Positions 35,801 to 46,345 of a DNA stretch of 64,000 nt are shown here, in pieces. Origin of the DNA: Owenia fusiformis (lineage: Eukaryota > Annelida > Polychaeta > Sabellida > Oweniidae); NCBI GenBank assembly GCA_903813345.2, contig CAIIXF020000009.1, positions 9,292,030 to 9,356,029 on the forward strand, written 5' to 3'. A program made the position numbers and the translations under genes. Position 1 is the first letter of the stretch, and each line of letters begins with the position of its first letter. Below the pieces are notes generated by a model. The model did not search any database and was not told the DNA's origin. It worked only from the letters and a program-made list of their open reading frames with translations.

Positions 35801-37848
35801 AAGAACAGTTTTCACTGAGTCACCAGAGCACTGTAAGATTCCTTAATCTGAACAGTTGAAACATATTATTATTAATCTTACCTGCGACAGATCGTGTATG
35901 ATTGACAGAAAATGACTGATCCCCAATCTTGATGTCATCATGATCATCATCAGTTGCCATAGTGATGGGTTTGTATTGACCTCCAAAGTGTTTATCTAAC
36001 GCAACAAGTGCTGGGTTTGGCTGATCTCTACTTGGTTCTAGGACTTTTTCCGCAAGGTCAAGCATTCCACTGATGATTGAGTCACCCAAACTTTCTAAAA
36101 AAAACAATGTTTAATTCTGTCAGGTTCATTTTCATGGCACCATTTTTAGGGGAATCCCGAAATCTAAAATCTGGTCAACAGAAAAATGTAATTGATATCG
36201 TGATTAATTTAAAAAAAAGAAATATCTTTGATATGTCTGGCTAAACTTATCTCTGCCAACAAAATATTTCAAATCTATATTTAGCAACTTATTTTCGCTA
36301 GCATTTGAATTTTGCTTATGGGTAATTTTGTGAACATGTGAATATAAGTGGTTTTATAATCAAATGCATCAAAATACAGACTCTTTTTTATAAATGTCTG
36401 AAGTATGTTATAGAAAATATACAGGGTGTTCAGGAAATAAAGATAATAATATGTATAGAACATTTTAAATATCAAATTATTCTTTGTTCATTGGATTTGT
36501 GGGTTCATATTGTTTGTTGGAGTTGTATTTTCACTTTGCTTTTCTTGTATTGCCCTTTTACTTGTAGTGTCTCATCATTCAGTTTTTAGTTTTGGTTTTG
36601 TAAAAGTTTTGCATCTTGCAGATCTTGAAATAAATAAAATGTAAGAGTCTAAAAATATTCCTACTCTCTGTGAAAGGTGTGTTGCCAAAGCCCTGCATAT
36701 TTGAGGATACTTGTGAGCCACCCATGCCCTGTGTGCTACCAATGCCCTGCGAGCTGCCCATGCCCTCTACAGGCTGCATAGATTGTGCTGTTGTTTTTGG
36801 GGCATCTGTCTCAAACAGCATTTGATTCACCAGCTAAAATCAATTTTTTTTTATTCATTTGGGATATGTATTTATATCAAAAGGGTTATGGAGATACATA
36901 TGCTATTCTGAAATTCAACTGCTAAAAATAAGCAAGCTGAAAGTACAAATACACAATCAAAATTGTTTATCCTTCAATAAGTACTAGTCGTCTAAAGGCA
37001 AAATTTATACCTCAACTGAAGTGTAAACTGTGAATCACATAACAGGAAAACAATTGTTTTAAACAGACAATATTTAACAACATATTTTAATCAACCCTAG
37101 GAAAATGAAATCTTGTGATGATAACATTTAACTCAAGTTTGCCTCGATTTCCCCGTCCTATTTTTAGATCATAGCGACACCCTCTACCCTCTACTTTGAT
37201 GCGCTTACCTTAGCAGTGTTTCTGATCATGATGTAGGGTGTGTTACCGTGAAGTGGATCGGGAGGGCCATTGTAGACTGTAGCTTCTTGTAAACATTTTG
37301 ACCTCCGCCGTAACCCTTGCTTGAACTCTGGGTGACCTTTCTCCAAGGTCAGCTGAAGGATTTTAAGAACCTATAAATCAAAAAAGAGTGACCATTTTCC
37401 AATATCCACTTTTCAGTTGATAAACATGTGATATAAATGTCACAAATTTCTAACCATGCAAGTATATTAAAACCATTTTTTTCCACTGGATATTCAAAAA
37501 TCAAGGATAGTGGGTCACATAATAGGCTATTATTTTTTCAACTTGTTGGGTACTAAACAAATGTACATTCCTAAGGATATACATTATTTTTAGAAAAAAT
37601 AGACCGAAGGTTCAAATCCAGTGAAAAGATCTACACTGTTAAGCAAAGACATTTATTATCTAATTTTGATTGACTCAACTTACCTTCAGTTTTACATGGA
37701 ACGAGCCTTCATCCATACGCTGCACAAGAAATTCAATGAGCTCATTGCAGTAACTACTGGACTTGAACGTAAGGGCTATGATGTCCCTGTAAAGGTATCC
37801 TGGAGTTGGGGATTCATCATCGCTAGTTGCTTTGTTCAACAGTACCAG
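32875..37848 (-). CDS. TEPSIN: Tepsin (AP-4 complex accessory protein), nine exons, N-terminal exon(s) missing
   Basis: Minus-strand exons: 37848-37684, 37370-37209, 36833-36665, 36094-35882, 35665-35560, 34975-34859, 34702-34621, 34235-34101 and 33336-32875. Phases agree and give 536 codons plus TGA. Visible residues 1-125 are an ENTH domain: ATSDDESPTPGYLYRDI, then LKILQLTLEKGHPEFK, EATVYNGPPDPLHGNTPY and IRNTAK, which follows vertebrate tepsin closely (TSDDDVPCPGYL, GPPDPLHGN). Then come a Gly/Ser/Gln-Met-rich linker (ending MQGFGNTP), a VAGGGWDDAP segment and a second helical ENTH/VHS-like domain (about 285-395, including CASLNCDKVLEFI). The last 140 residues are polar and probably disordered. 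Tepsin binds the AP-4 coat at the trans-Golgi network. The first exon was not found. Exon 8 has duplicated copies upstream (34236-34425). Confidence 0.88.
33661..33902. mobile_element. Tc1/mariner-like MITE in TEPSIN last intron
   Basis: TACAGTTGGGGACATAAATA and onward (aaatgacatgt) is mirrored at the right by 'acctgtcatttatttttgtc' and 'cccaactgta', so the ends are inverted over about 27 bp and flanked by TA. It lies between TEPSIN exons 8 and 9. Truncated relatives are at 17255-17420 and 60060-60250. Confidence 0.7.
34236..34425 (-). repeat. two extra copies of the TEPSIN exon 8 acceptor and exon start
   Basis: The exon 8 acceptor and about 55 bp of exon ('tttgatttcag', then CGATGCTTATTGCTACTC...) recur upstream with exon-like starts at 34325 and 34413, spaced 90 and 88 bp. 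Neither copy keeps the exon 8 donor. If the 34325 acceptor is used, reading continues RCLLLLEQLMRSDLTT, then QESFSKYTKHV and a TGA stop, before exon 8 is reached. Confidence 0.8.
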
Positions 37849-37920
37849 CTGAAAATAGTCAAATGCGCTAAATTATCTTCCTTTGAGGAATACTCTGAGC
37901 CCAGAGTCTAGTTATAAACT

Positions 37921-38200
37921 ACCCTCTGTCTAGTATACACTATATTACAGTTAAGAAGCCCCACCCCCATGACCTATGGCCGTCACAGCCCAGGTCATAA
38001 ATCATTTCAAACATACCATGCTGCTCTTTTCTCTAAAATCAGGGAGCTGGAAGGAACAGACGCTAAATGCATCTTCAATAATTATGCGATGATGTCAGAG
38101 GGAATTATTGTATATAGAAACTTGTCCGTATTTTGACTTGGTGAGTTCAATCTAAACTTCATTTTGGATGTGTGGGGGACAAGGGAAAACAATATCTGGG
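37921..38200. mobile_element. solitary end of the 3.4-kb inverted-repeat element
   Basis: 'accctctgtctagtatacac' followed by 'tatattacagttaagaagcc' and 'aattatgcgatgatgtcaga' matches the left end at 3098-3330. No matching right end was found within the following few kb, where the LINE fragment lies. Confidence 0.6.
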
Positions 38201-38799
38201 AAGTTATGATTCCTTTAGTGCAGTGAGCTGCGCAAGCAAACATATATCTTATTATCCAATGTACAATAATCATTAGTTATGACCTGAGGAAGTGCACTTA
38301 TCCCAGACGTACTACACACACGCAACGACAAATCCCTAGGTATTGTGCATGTAGTATTCAAAGAACTACCTGTTGCATAAAGGTTACTTTATCCCAGACA
38401 CCTGCTGCCATCTATCGTTCAATTCTTCTTCCTAAAATACAAAAAGATAAAATAAATATTCTGTGGCATTTTGTTAGCAATCAATGGTATGAAGGAAATG
38501 AGACCCTTCATCTTTCATATCTCATTAATTTTGTCTATTAACTAACTTGACAGGTCGAAACTACTGCGTTCCACACTTGTTCAGTATTGTGAATTTATCA
38601 AATGAGCCAATACACCTTTGATCAAACAACAGGCTTTTTAGATGGGCTGCCCCTCCTCTAATGACTTGACTGTCGTAGCTTGTGACTTTAAACTAGAGAA
38701 GGGAATGGTCCCATACTAACTTGACCAAATCTCAGGAAAAATAGAAATCTTGAACCTGACACTACTTTGGAGATGATTTCTTTTAATACTTTTTCTTTA
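38200..38799. other. unassigned sequence before the LINE fragment
   Basis: No exon recognised. It is presumably part of the first intron of TEPSIN, or of its upstream flank. Confidence 0.3.
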
Positions 38800-40987
38800 A
38801 ATCATTGCTCAACAAGCAATTAGATGTCAAGCAGGAGCAAATTGATATGGTACAAAGATTCTTAGCAAATCATGATGATCACTGTAACGCTTGTATTCAA
38901 AATGAACCTGAAATTATGAATAAAGAATTTACATTTGATGAAATATATAACTGCATAAAATTGTTACCAAATGGAAAATCCTGTGCAAATGATGATCTTG
39001 TAAATGAAATGTTAAAGAAATGTAGCAATAAGGTCACACCAAGACTTGTTAAATTATTTAACAAAATACTGTTTGATTGTGATTACCCACAAAGTTGGTG
39101 TGATGCAATTTTATGTACATTGTATAAAGGTGGTTATAAAGATGATGAAAACAATTTTAGGGGTATTTCATTATTAAGCATTTTAGGTAAGGTCTATACA
39201 AAAGTGATTAACAACAGGATACTTCAATTTTGTATCGATAATGGCTTATTTTATGAAGAACAAGCAGGGTACAGAACTGGATACAGTACTGTTGATCAAA
39301 TTTTTAATTTATCTGCTATTGTACAAAAGTATTTATCTAAGAAAGGAGGGCGTTGTTATATTCTGTATGTAGATTTTAGTAAGGCATTTGATTCGATTTC
39401 TCATGATTTATTATGGTATCAATTGATTAAAAACTGTAATATGCATGGTAATACCATAAAGGTGATTAGATCTATGTATGAAAAGTTAAGGTCATGTGTA
39501 AGAGTTCCAAAATCTTCTGAGACATTTTCTAACACATTAACAGAGTATTTTGCATGTTCTGTTGGCACACGACAGGGCTGTATGCTCAGCCCACAGCTAT
39601 TCATTTTGTATTTAAATCAGTTAATATCAATGATGAAAGCAAATTGTAATGGAATATATGTAAATGAAAATCATAATAATGTTGTTATGCTGCTATATGC
39701 TGATGATATAGCCAATGTCTCTGATACTGTTGGTAGATTGCAAGGTCAAATCAGAATTCTTGAGCAGTTTTGTCAAAACTGGGGTATGAAAGTTAATTTA
39801 GGCAAAACAAAAATAATGGTATGTCGAAATGGGGGTGTTCTTAGAAAAAATGAGATGTGGCACCTTGGAAATACTAAAGTAGAAACTACACCATACTATA
39901 AATACCTGGGCTTATTATTTTCTTCAAGGTTAAGTTGGTCACCAGCTAAAAGAAATTTAGCATCGCAAGCTAGAAAGGCAATTTTCAACATTAAAAAAAT
40001 CAGAGTGAGATGTGGTGATTTACCAATACAACTAGCCTTTGAAATATTTGACAAAACTATTGTTCCTATTTTATGTTACGGCAGTGGAGTTTGGGGGTAT
40101 GAATATTCTGATATTATTGAAAGAGAGCATGTTCGGTTCTGTAAATATGTTTTATGTTTAGGTGAAAAGGCAAATGATGTATGTGCACTTGGTGAATGTG
40201 GTAGGCATCCTTTAAACATTGTATATATGAAACATTGTATAAAATATTGGTTAAACCTTCTTAAAATGCCAGATGAAAGGTTACCGAAAGCTTCCTATAA
40301 AATGTTATATCAATTAGACCAAAGTGGTAGGATAACTTGGGCAACACATGTTAAAACCTTATTGAGTTCTATGGGCTTTGGAATTGTTTATACCAACCAA
40401 AGTGTTGGAGATGAAAACTTATTTCTTAAAATTTTTGTGCAAAGAATAAAAGATGTCAATTTACAAGCATGGTCAGGATCATTATTAGCTTCAAATAGAT
40501 TGGAATCATACAGTGATTTTAAAAGTATATTAGAAGTCGAAACATATTTATCAGTTGTAAATATTGTAAAATATAGAAGAGCTTTAACAAGGCTGAGATG
40601 TTCCAATCATAAACTGAAAATTGAAATTGGTAGGCATCAAAATATGCCAAAAGAGGATCGCATATGCCCTCTTTGTGAATTATACCAAGGTACACATATT
40701 CTGGAGGATGAATTTCATTTTATTTTAATCTGCCCGTCATTTATTGATCTAAGGGAAGAGTACATCAAAAGGTATTATTATATTTTACCATCACATCAAA
40801 AGTTTATTAATTTAATGTCTACAAAAGGTGTAAATGATTTATGTAACTTAGCTACTTTCTGCTATAAAGCATTTAATTTAAGGCAGGAGCTACTAAATTG
40901 ATGTAAACATGTATTGTTATATTTGTAAAACTAGTGGCCTGAGGCCTTTTATTTGTTTGAAATAAACTAAACAATATAATACATTAG
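38800..40987 (+). mobile_element. LINE reverse transcriptase, 698-codon open frame, 5'-truncated
   Basis: The frame (about 38805 to the TGA at 40899-40901) has no internal stop. It begins after an in-frame TAA at 38797 with LLNKQLDVKQEQ, not at an ATG, so the endonuclease part is missing. RT motifs appear in order: FTFDEIYNCIKLLPNGKSC (about 45-65), NNFRGISLLSILGKVYTKV, VDFSKAFDSISHDLLW, TRQGCMLSPQLFILYLNQL, the catalytic LLYADDIA, and the thumb YYKYLGLLFSSRLSW. A C-terminal CX2CX13HX4C cluster follows (CPLCELY..HFILIC). The 3' end carries 'ggcctgaggcctt' and 'aaataaactaaacaatataa'. The element is antisense to TEPSIN. The intact frame suggests a recent insertion of the same broad group as 1650 and 31745. 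Confidence 0.88.
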
Positions 40988-42277
40988 CTATTGTACACAA
41001 TGTAGTTGCACAAATATGTAGAAAAATCACGATTTGTTGAAATTATTTCAAATTCTTCAATAGTGCCACTTCTCGTAATTAGCATACAAGACTTTTGATA
41101 TGATATCAAGATGATAGTGTATTATATTTCTGTATGAAAAAAGATCTGTTTTCTTAGGGAACTTGACTCGATTTTTATACATGTTCTAGGGACCTATATG
41201 GATTTACCCGAGTAAAACCAATACAATTTTGAAGCCAAGCAGTGTCCTTAGCCTATGCAAGAATTTTTTAGATTAGGTAAAGAGCTAGTACAAAAAGCAA
41301 AACTTCAGATTTTGAGTTTTTTTTAGACTTTGAACATATGCAAAAATAACATGGCTGCAAATGCATCTCTGGGTCAGTGACGAATCTCAAATATATAAAT
41401 AAAGACCCAGAGGTACATTAATGCACCTTCAGTCTTTTAGTCTAACTAAACTTCTGTTAGGCTAGACTAGATCTACTTGAAATTAATTTTTCTCACGTGG
41501 GCGATAATATGTCACTTTCATATTTTAATTCAATATCCCTTATTCTTATGCAAAATTCACTTATTCACTATAAAACATAGGTAGACGTTCACCTTATTAT
41601 TGAATAGGTTGCTAGTAAAATGTATGAAATAGCTGATACACTTACCAATTGAAGAAAAAATAAGTGAAATTATTTTTTTTGTTTTTTGGAACATTTGGTG
41701 GACGCAATTTACTATCACGAAATTTGACATTTATGTAAAAGATAATGAAATTGGAAATAAATTTTCGTTGTTTTTCAAATTCGTTTCTTGTTTCACTAAT
41801 TACAAGATTTTCATTCAATATTATGAATATGAATTTGCATTGTACAATGATATTGTACAGTGATGGTTGATTTGGGTATTTTCGTGATATAGGCAATACG
41901 TCATTTGTAAGCGTTCGCTTCAAAAGTTCTGAAAAGTTTCCTCGCTCTATTATTCGACGATTCTGCAGTTGAATCAGAACTTGGTGGGTATATACTTGTG
42001 TATCTAATAAAATAAATATATTTTATTCTGATAAACTTACATGTATGCTTCTTTAAAGTCTTGTATCATCCTTATTATTGATGTGAAATGTCTTACATTT
42101 TCCCGGACTTTTTTAACACATATGACGTCATTAAAGTCACAAGTAAGCTTATGTTCTTGAGGCTCTTGAGACTTGTTCTCATGAATACTTTACATACCGC
42201 TAATAGTGAGCAAAATTGTGTTTTGGAAATACTCAATAGAAAAAACAACAAGTTAGAAAGGCTATAGTTCAACGTCG
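40988..42277. other. unassigned sequence upstream of TEPSIN exons
   Basis: AT-rich sequence with no exon of recognisable family. A good minus-strand donor context (AATTG|GTAAGTG) at 41640-41652 follows a 93-codon minus frame. That frame has no resemblance to tepsin and was not called. Confidence 0.35.
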
Positions 42278-42699
42278 TTAAGGTCAGGGTGCATGATGGG
42301 ACATTTTCTGCATTCCTCAATTGAGCCACATGTTATTTTTCAAACAAGAATCACTCCTTCCCTTCATTGTCTATATCTTCCAGTTTTGCACAAAGAGTGC
42401 ACTTATATGCCTAGAAAAGACTTGTGAGAAGAATGTTTTGATAAAATGTATAAAAAACAAGAAAATTCAGTGAAAAAAATCAGAAAATTTTCAGAAATTT
42501 TTTTCACTGAATTTTCTCATTTTTTATACATTTTACAAAACAAACCTTCTCACAAGGCTTTTCTAGGCACAGAAGTGCACTCTTTTTGCAAACTTGGAAG
42601 ATGTAGACAATGTGGGGAAGGAGTTATTCATGTTTGAAAAATAACATGTGACTCAATTGAGGAATGCAGAAAATTTCCCAACATGCACCCTGTCCTTAA
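42278..42699. mobile_element. palindromic MITE flanked by TTAA, copy 1
   Basis: TTAA at 42278-42281 and 42696-42699 flank a 414-bp element starting GGTCAGGGTGCATG and ending CATGCACCCTGTCC. The two arms are imperfect inverted copies along the entire length, meeting near 'cagaaaattttcagaaattt'. The TTAA target duplication is typical of piggyBac-type transposases, so this is probably a piggyBac-driven MITE (inference). Confidence 0.8.
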
Positions 42700-42759
42700 A
42701 CTCAATAACGGCGTTCTTTACGATTAGGAATTTTCTTGGGGCCGTTATTGAGTTTAACC
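42697..42759. repeat. hairpin with TTAA-bearing arms next to the MITE
   Basis: TTAAACTCAATAACGGC (42696-42712) is mirrored by GCCGTTATTGAGTTTAA at about 42741-42757, leaving a loop of roughly 28 bp. The left arm starts with the same TTAA that forms the right target copy of the MITE. Confidence 0.7.
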
Positions 42760-42899
42760 TCTTTGCTATTCTTTCCTTTGATGCAAGTTCTGGATCCATC
42801 GAAACCATTTTGCCGCGATAACGTGCAATTGATACTTGACAATAATATAAAAACACATAACATCAAGCGATTTAACACAATATTATTGCGTTAAATGTT

Positions 42900-43270
42900 C
42901 ATTTATACTCGTAAAATGAGGCTACACTTACCGATCTCTAAAATGACATTTCCGCATGTCCGTCATTGTGTCTGTTCGTCCGAGTGTCCCGGATCGTAAA
43001 ATTAAACTACTAGCGAAATGAAATTGTTGTCAAATAGATTGATAATTATTATCGCGATTACTCGCATTAAAAGATAAATTTTGAGGATAACAGGTATCTT
43101 TGATTGATTTATATAGCGCGTGTATACACGCAAAATAGTTATTAATTGCAAACCTACTGTTTGTAAATGCAGTGCCGCGGTGACGGTTAATTTCTGATAC
43201 GATTTGCAATTTCGATGTTACCGAAACTGACCGACATTTTCGTTATATTCCAAACCGGTCTCCAATATTT
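42900..43270. promoter_or_regulatory. CpG-enriched segment, candidate promoter region
   Basis: CpG dinucleotides are clearly more frequent here than around it ('gttcgtccgagtgtcccgga', 'tatcgcgattactcgc', 'tgccgcggtgacgg', 'accgaccgacattttcg'-type words). It lies between the minus-strand TEPSIN gene and the plus-strand ankyrin gene. A minus-strand donor-like site (GATCG|GTAAGTG) is at about 42912. A shared promoter is an inference. Confidence 0.3.
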
Positions 43271-43427
43271 TCGTAATTATGCATCAAAAGGGTCTAAGGG
43301 GGATACGGGATGGTGTGTATGTATTCATAAGGTATGTATGCATGCTTGAATCACATTCTTTGTGTAATATGACCATGGTTTCAGGGTTCAATTAGTTCCG
43401 CTTGTCGAAACCTGCTGAACGATTAAA

Positions 43428-43848
43428 TTAAGGTCAGGGTGCATGATGGGAAATTTTCTGCATTCCTCAATTGAGTCACATGTTATTTTTCAAACAAGAA
43501 TCACTCCTTCCCTTCATTGTCTATATCCTCCAGTTTTGCACAAAGAGTGCACTCATGTGCCTAGAAAAGACTTGTGAGAAGAATGTTTTGATAAAGTGTA
43601 TAAAAAACAAGAAAATTCAGTGAAAAAAATCAGAAAATTTTCAAAAAAATTTTCACTGAATTTTCTCATTTTTTATACATTTTACAAAATAAACCTTCTC
43701 ACAAGGCTTTTCTAGGCACAGAAGTGCACTCTTTGTGAAAACTTGGAAGATGTAGACAATGTGGGGAAGGAGTTATTCATGTTTGAAAAATAACATGTGA
43801 CTCAATTGAGGAATGCAGAAAATTTCCCAACATGCACCCTGTCCTTAA
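43428..43848. mobile_element. palindromic MITE flanked by TTAA, copy 2
   Basis: Same element as at 42278: TTAA at 43428-43431 and 43845-43848, ends GGTCAGGGTGCATG and CATGCACCCTGTCC, 413 bp. It differs from copy 1 by a modest number of substitutions and small indels, so both inserted fairly recently. Confidence 0.8.
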
Positions 43849-45102
43849 CGCATCAAGGGCAAAATGATCATGGAGGTTAGACCTAGCCGGGGCCATAAGA
43901 CATGTCAGATAAGAAACGAGGCCCAGGCTAGGTCTAATGTTGTTGGACTAGGAAGGCTAGCGCTCGAAAGAAATTGACTTCCTTGTTTTTTTGTTTCCAG
44001 GTTTTGAAAGTTTGATATTTCTACAACTGAGGTCTTATTCCTTATCATTTCATTGACATTGACAACTTTGTTCTTAAAAAATAAGAATTTGTATGATATT
44101 CATCATATTTACCAGTATGCGATAGGTCCTTTGATTCCCAAGGTTACAATTTCTAGACAGGTGACAGCGTCAGAAGTATTTGCCGAGGGTCGACTTTTGG
44201 GTATGGATGGGTCGTGCGTGAAGAGCGCCACACGCAAAGCTTGCAGCGCAATCTAGGGGGGTGTGGGGGCATGCCACCAGAAAATCTTCAAATTTAGACC
44301 CTCTCTGGTGCATTCTGAATCTCAGCACATTCCCAATAATAAAACAAGAAAAAGTTGTGTTTTTAGAAAACTTAACTTGACTTTGACTAAAATATACATT
44401 TTGCACTTATTCTTCAAATTATTTACATACTGTATGGGCTCCTGAGAAACTATACATGGTATAGAATTAAATATAACACGAGAAATGAGATCTGCTTGAT
44501 GTAGACTAGATACTGACATAGTATCATTTCTGTCATTATTACACTTTCATTTTAATTGTAGCTCTAGAGCTTTCAGTTCTAGGCTCGGTTTGAAATCTAA
44601 ATAAATCTGAGAAAGGGGGGGGGGGGGCGGTCACCCCCAATGCCCTCCCCCTTCCATATGACTGATGATATAGTCATGTTATCAAGGAAGATTATCAATT
44701 TATTAGCAAATGTGTTATATCCCTGAAAAAACATTTGTCCGTTTAATTTATATTGTCTGGCTATTGACTTATTGGTGAAATTGAATGATGCATTGAAATA
44801 AGACTGCCGGATCTGTCATGAAAAAAGTAAAGAAAAAAGTTGTGAAAAACAGCGAACTAAAATTGAAACATACATCACAAGGAAGCTTTTTGTGCAATAC
44901 TGGAAATTGACAAAAAGAAAGATCTTTTAGATTTTGTTTTCCCTCTGGCGAATAAAGTCTGAACTGTTGTGTTTGATGGAGTTTCACAATCCAAAATGTC
45001 AAAGGGTACCCACTTATGAATCCTGTTCTGTACATTTTAATACTTGGAGCAATTGAGTCAACAATAAAATCTCTTAATCATTGTTCAATATTGTATTTTC
45101 AG
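43849..45102. other. upstream region/5' intron of the ankyrin gene
   Basis: No coding exon recognised. A poly-G run is at about 44616-44627. A pyrimidine-rich acceptor (ttgtattttcag) ends at 45102, so a non-coding first exon probably lies upstream. Confidence 0.4.
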
Positions 45103-45139
45103 ATTGGCATCAGTGTTCAGTTCAGCATACATCTGCATA

Positions 45140-46345
45140 ATGCCTTGGCACGGGAAGAATATGTGGGAAGCAGCATCCGAGGGCAATATAGCCAGAATAG
45201 AAAACCGTTTGAATCTCGGCAAAAACATTGATCAACCTAACATAGGCGATGGAAATAAAACAGCACTTATGTATGCAGCAGAACATGGCCATCCAGAATG
45301 CGTTGATTTTCTCATTGGACGAGGCGCAGATTTGAATAGAGAGACGGAAAATGGAATGACGGCATTGATGTACGCAACGGAAGCCAATGATATAATGTCG
45401 ATGAAACATCTCCTAGAAAATGGTGCAAAACTTGTTTCTTGCACTGTCCGTGAGGCTATCAAACATCGTTATGGTTACGATAAGCACAATGCTTTGATAA
45501 TCGCTATGAAAAACAACAACACATTGGCTGCAAAATTCCTTATGGAGAATGGTGCTGAGTTTGATATGATTGATGCATTTTACGGAATGTTGCACAAGCT
45601 CTGTGATGCTGGCGAAAAATTTACAACTAACGAGAAGAAATTAATCAAGCAATTGCTTATGTGTCTTCAACAGGGAGGTTATAATGGTCTTGATTTGTGC
45701 CGAAGTGATGATGAAATGGATGAACACATGGAGAATCTATGTCAATCGGCAGATTCTGTTGCCATTGCACTCAGTACAAGCTGTGGCAACTGCAAAGATA
45801 CGATCATGGATGTAGCTCAGGAGACTCTCAAAGAAACTGAAATAGAAATGATCCGTGAAAAAAATGCTGAGACTATGTCTTTGAAAAACCAAGCAAGAAT
45901 TGCCATCTGTAAAAGTCTCAGCCAATCAAAATGCTCTGAGGTCATGACGGGGCTTATCACTGGAAAAGACTTCACTGTTCTAAAAAGCTTTCAGCAAAAA
46001 GTCTCCGAACTCGATATCCCCAAAACTCTCCGAGCTTATCTCCAGTATGATGATCTCCACGCAGCTATGATGTCATTGGTTGACCGAGCAACGATTGATG
46101 AAGACTTGAACTTCAAAGTTGTTTGTATAGCAGATATGATGAGCAGCAATGATCCATTCAGTTATCTTGATTCCGATTATGACGATGATTCGGACGATGA
46201 TTTTGATCACATGGGGCTGTTTATACATGGTATACTTGGTATGGAGGAAGATGACACGTTATCTTATGCTATGTATGGGATGAGTCTCGACCAACTTGCT
46301 TTATGTGGGGAATACCCACTCTATGACTCTGACTTTGATTTTTAG
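45140..46345 (+). CDS. ankyrin-repeat protein with possible SOCS box, single coding exon
   Basis: The first ATG after the acceptor at 45101-45102 is at 45140 and opens a 401-residue frame (MPWHGKNMWEAASEGN). Ankyrin repeats cover about residues 8-150: repeat 2 reads NKTALMYAAEHGHPECVDFLIGRGADL in pieces, repeat 3 NGMTALMYATEAND..LLENGAKL, repeat 4 HNALIIAMKNNNTLAAKFLM. Residues 246-260 (MSLKNQARIAICKSL) resemble the elongin-BC box, and 289-302 (SELDIPKTLRAYLQ) the Cul5 box, of a SOCS box. If real, this would be an ASB-type substrate adaptor of a Cullin-5 ubiquitin ligase. The two boxes are further apart than usual, and an acidic tail (SDYDDDSDDDFD at 345-356) follows where ASB proteins normally end. 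The ankyrin call is firm; the SOCS call is tentative. The intronless CDS may indicate a retrocopy origin. Confidence 0.8.
   Translation: MPWHGKNMWEAASEGNIARIENRLNLGKNIDQPNIGDGNKTALMYAAEHGHPECVDFLIGRGADLNRETENGMTALMYATEANDIMSMKHLLENGAKLVSCTVREAIKHRYGYDKHNALIIAMKNNNTLAAKFLMENGAEFDMIDAFYGMLHKLCDAGEKFTTNEKKLIKQLLMCLQQGGYNGLDLCRSDDEMDEHMENLCQSADSVAIALSTSCGNCKDTIMDVAQETLKETEIEMIREKNAETMSLKNQARIAICKSLSQSKCSEVMTGLITGKDFTVLKSFQQKVSELDIPKTLRAYLQYDDLHAAMMSLVDRATIDEDLNFKVVCIADMMSSNDPFSYLDSDYDDDSDDDFDHMGLFIHGILGMEEDDTLSYAMYGMSLDQLALCGEYPLYDSDFDF

Noticed and set aside
41642-41923. 93-codon minus frame followed by a good donor site
   Set aside because: Low-complexity Asn/Lys/Phe-rich translation without family resemblance; phase and content do not match the missing TEPSIN N-terminus.
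42653-42856. Minus frame MVSMDPELASKERIAKRLN as TEPSIN exon 1
   Set aside because: The position and R-L junction are tempting, but the only GT (AAGAG|GTTAAA) is a poor donor and leaves phase 2, while the 37848 exon needs phase 0.
45104-45139. Upstream extension of the ankyrin frame beginning at a TTG
   Set aside because: TTG is not a normal animal start and the position lies directly after a splice acceptor. The ATG at 45140 was chosen.
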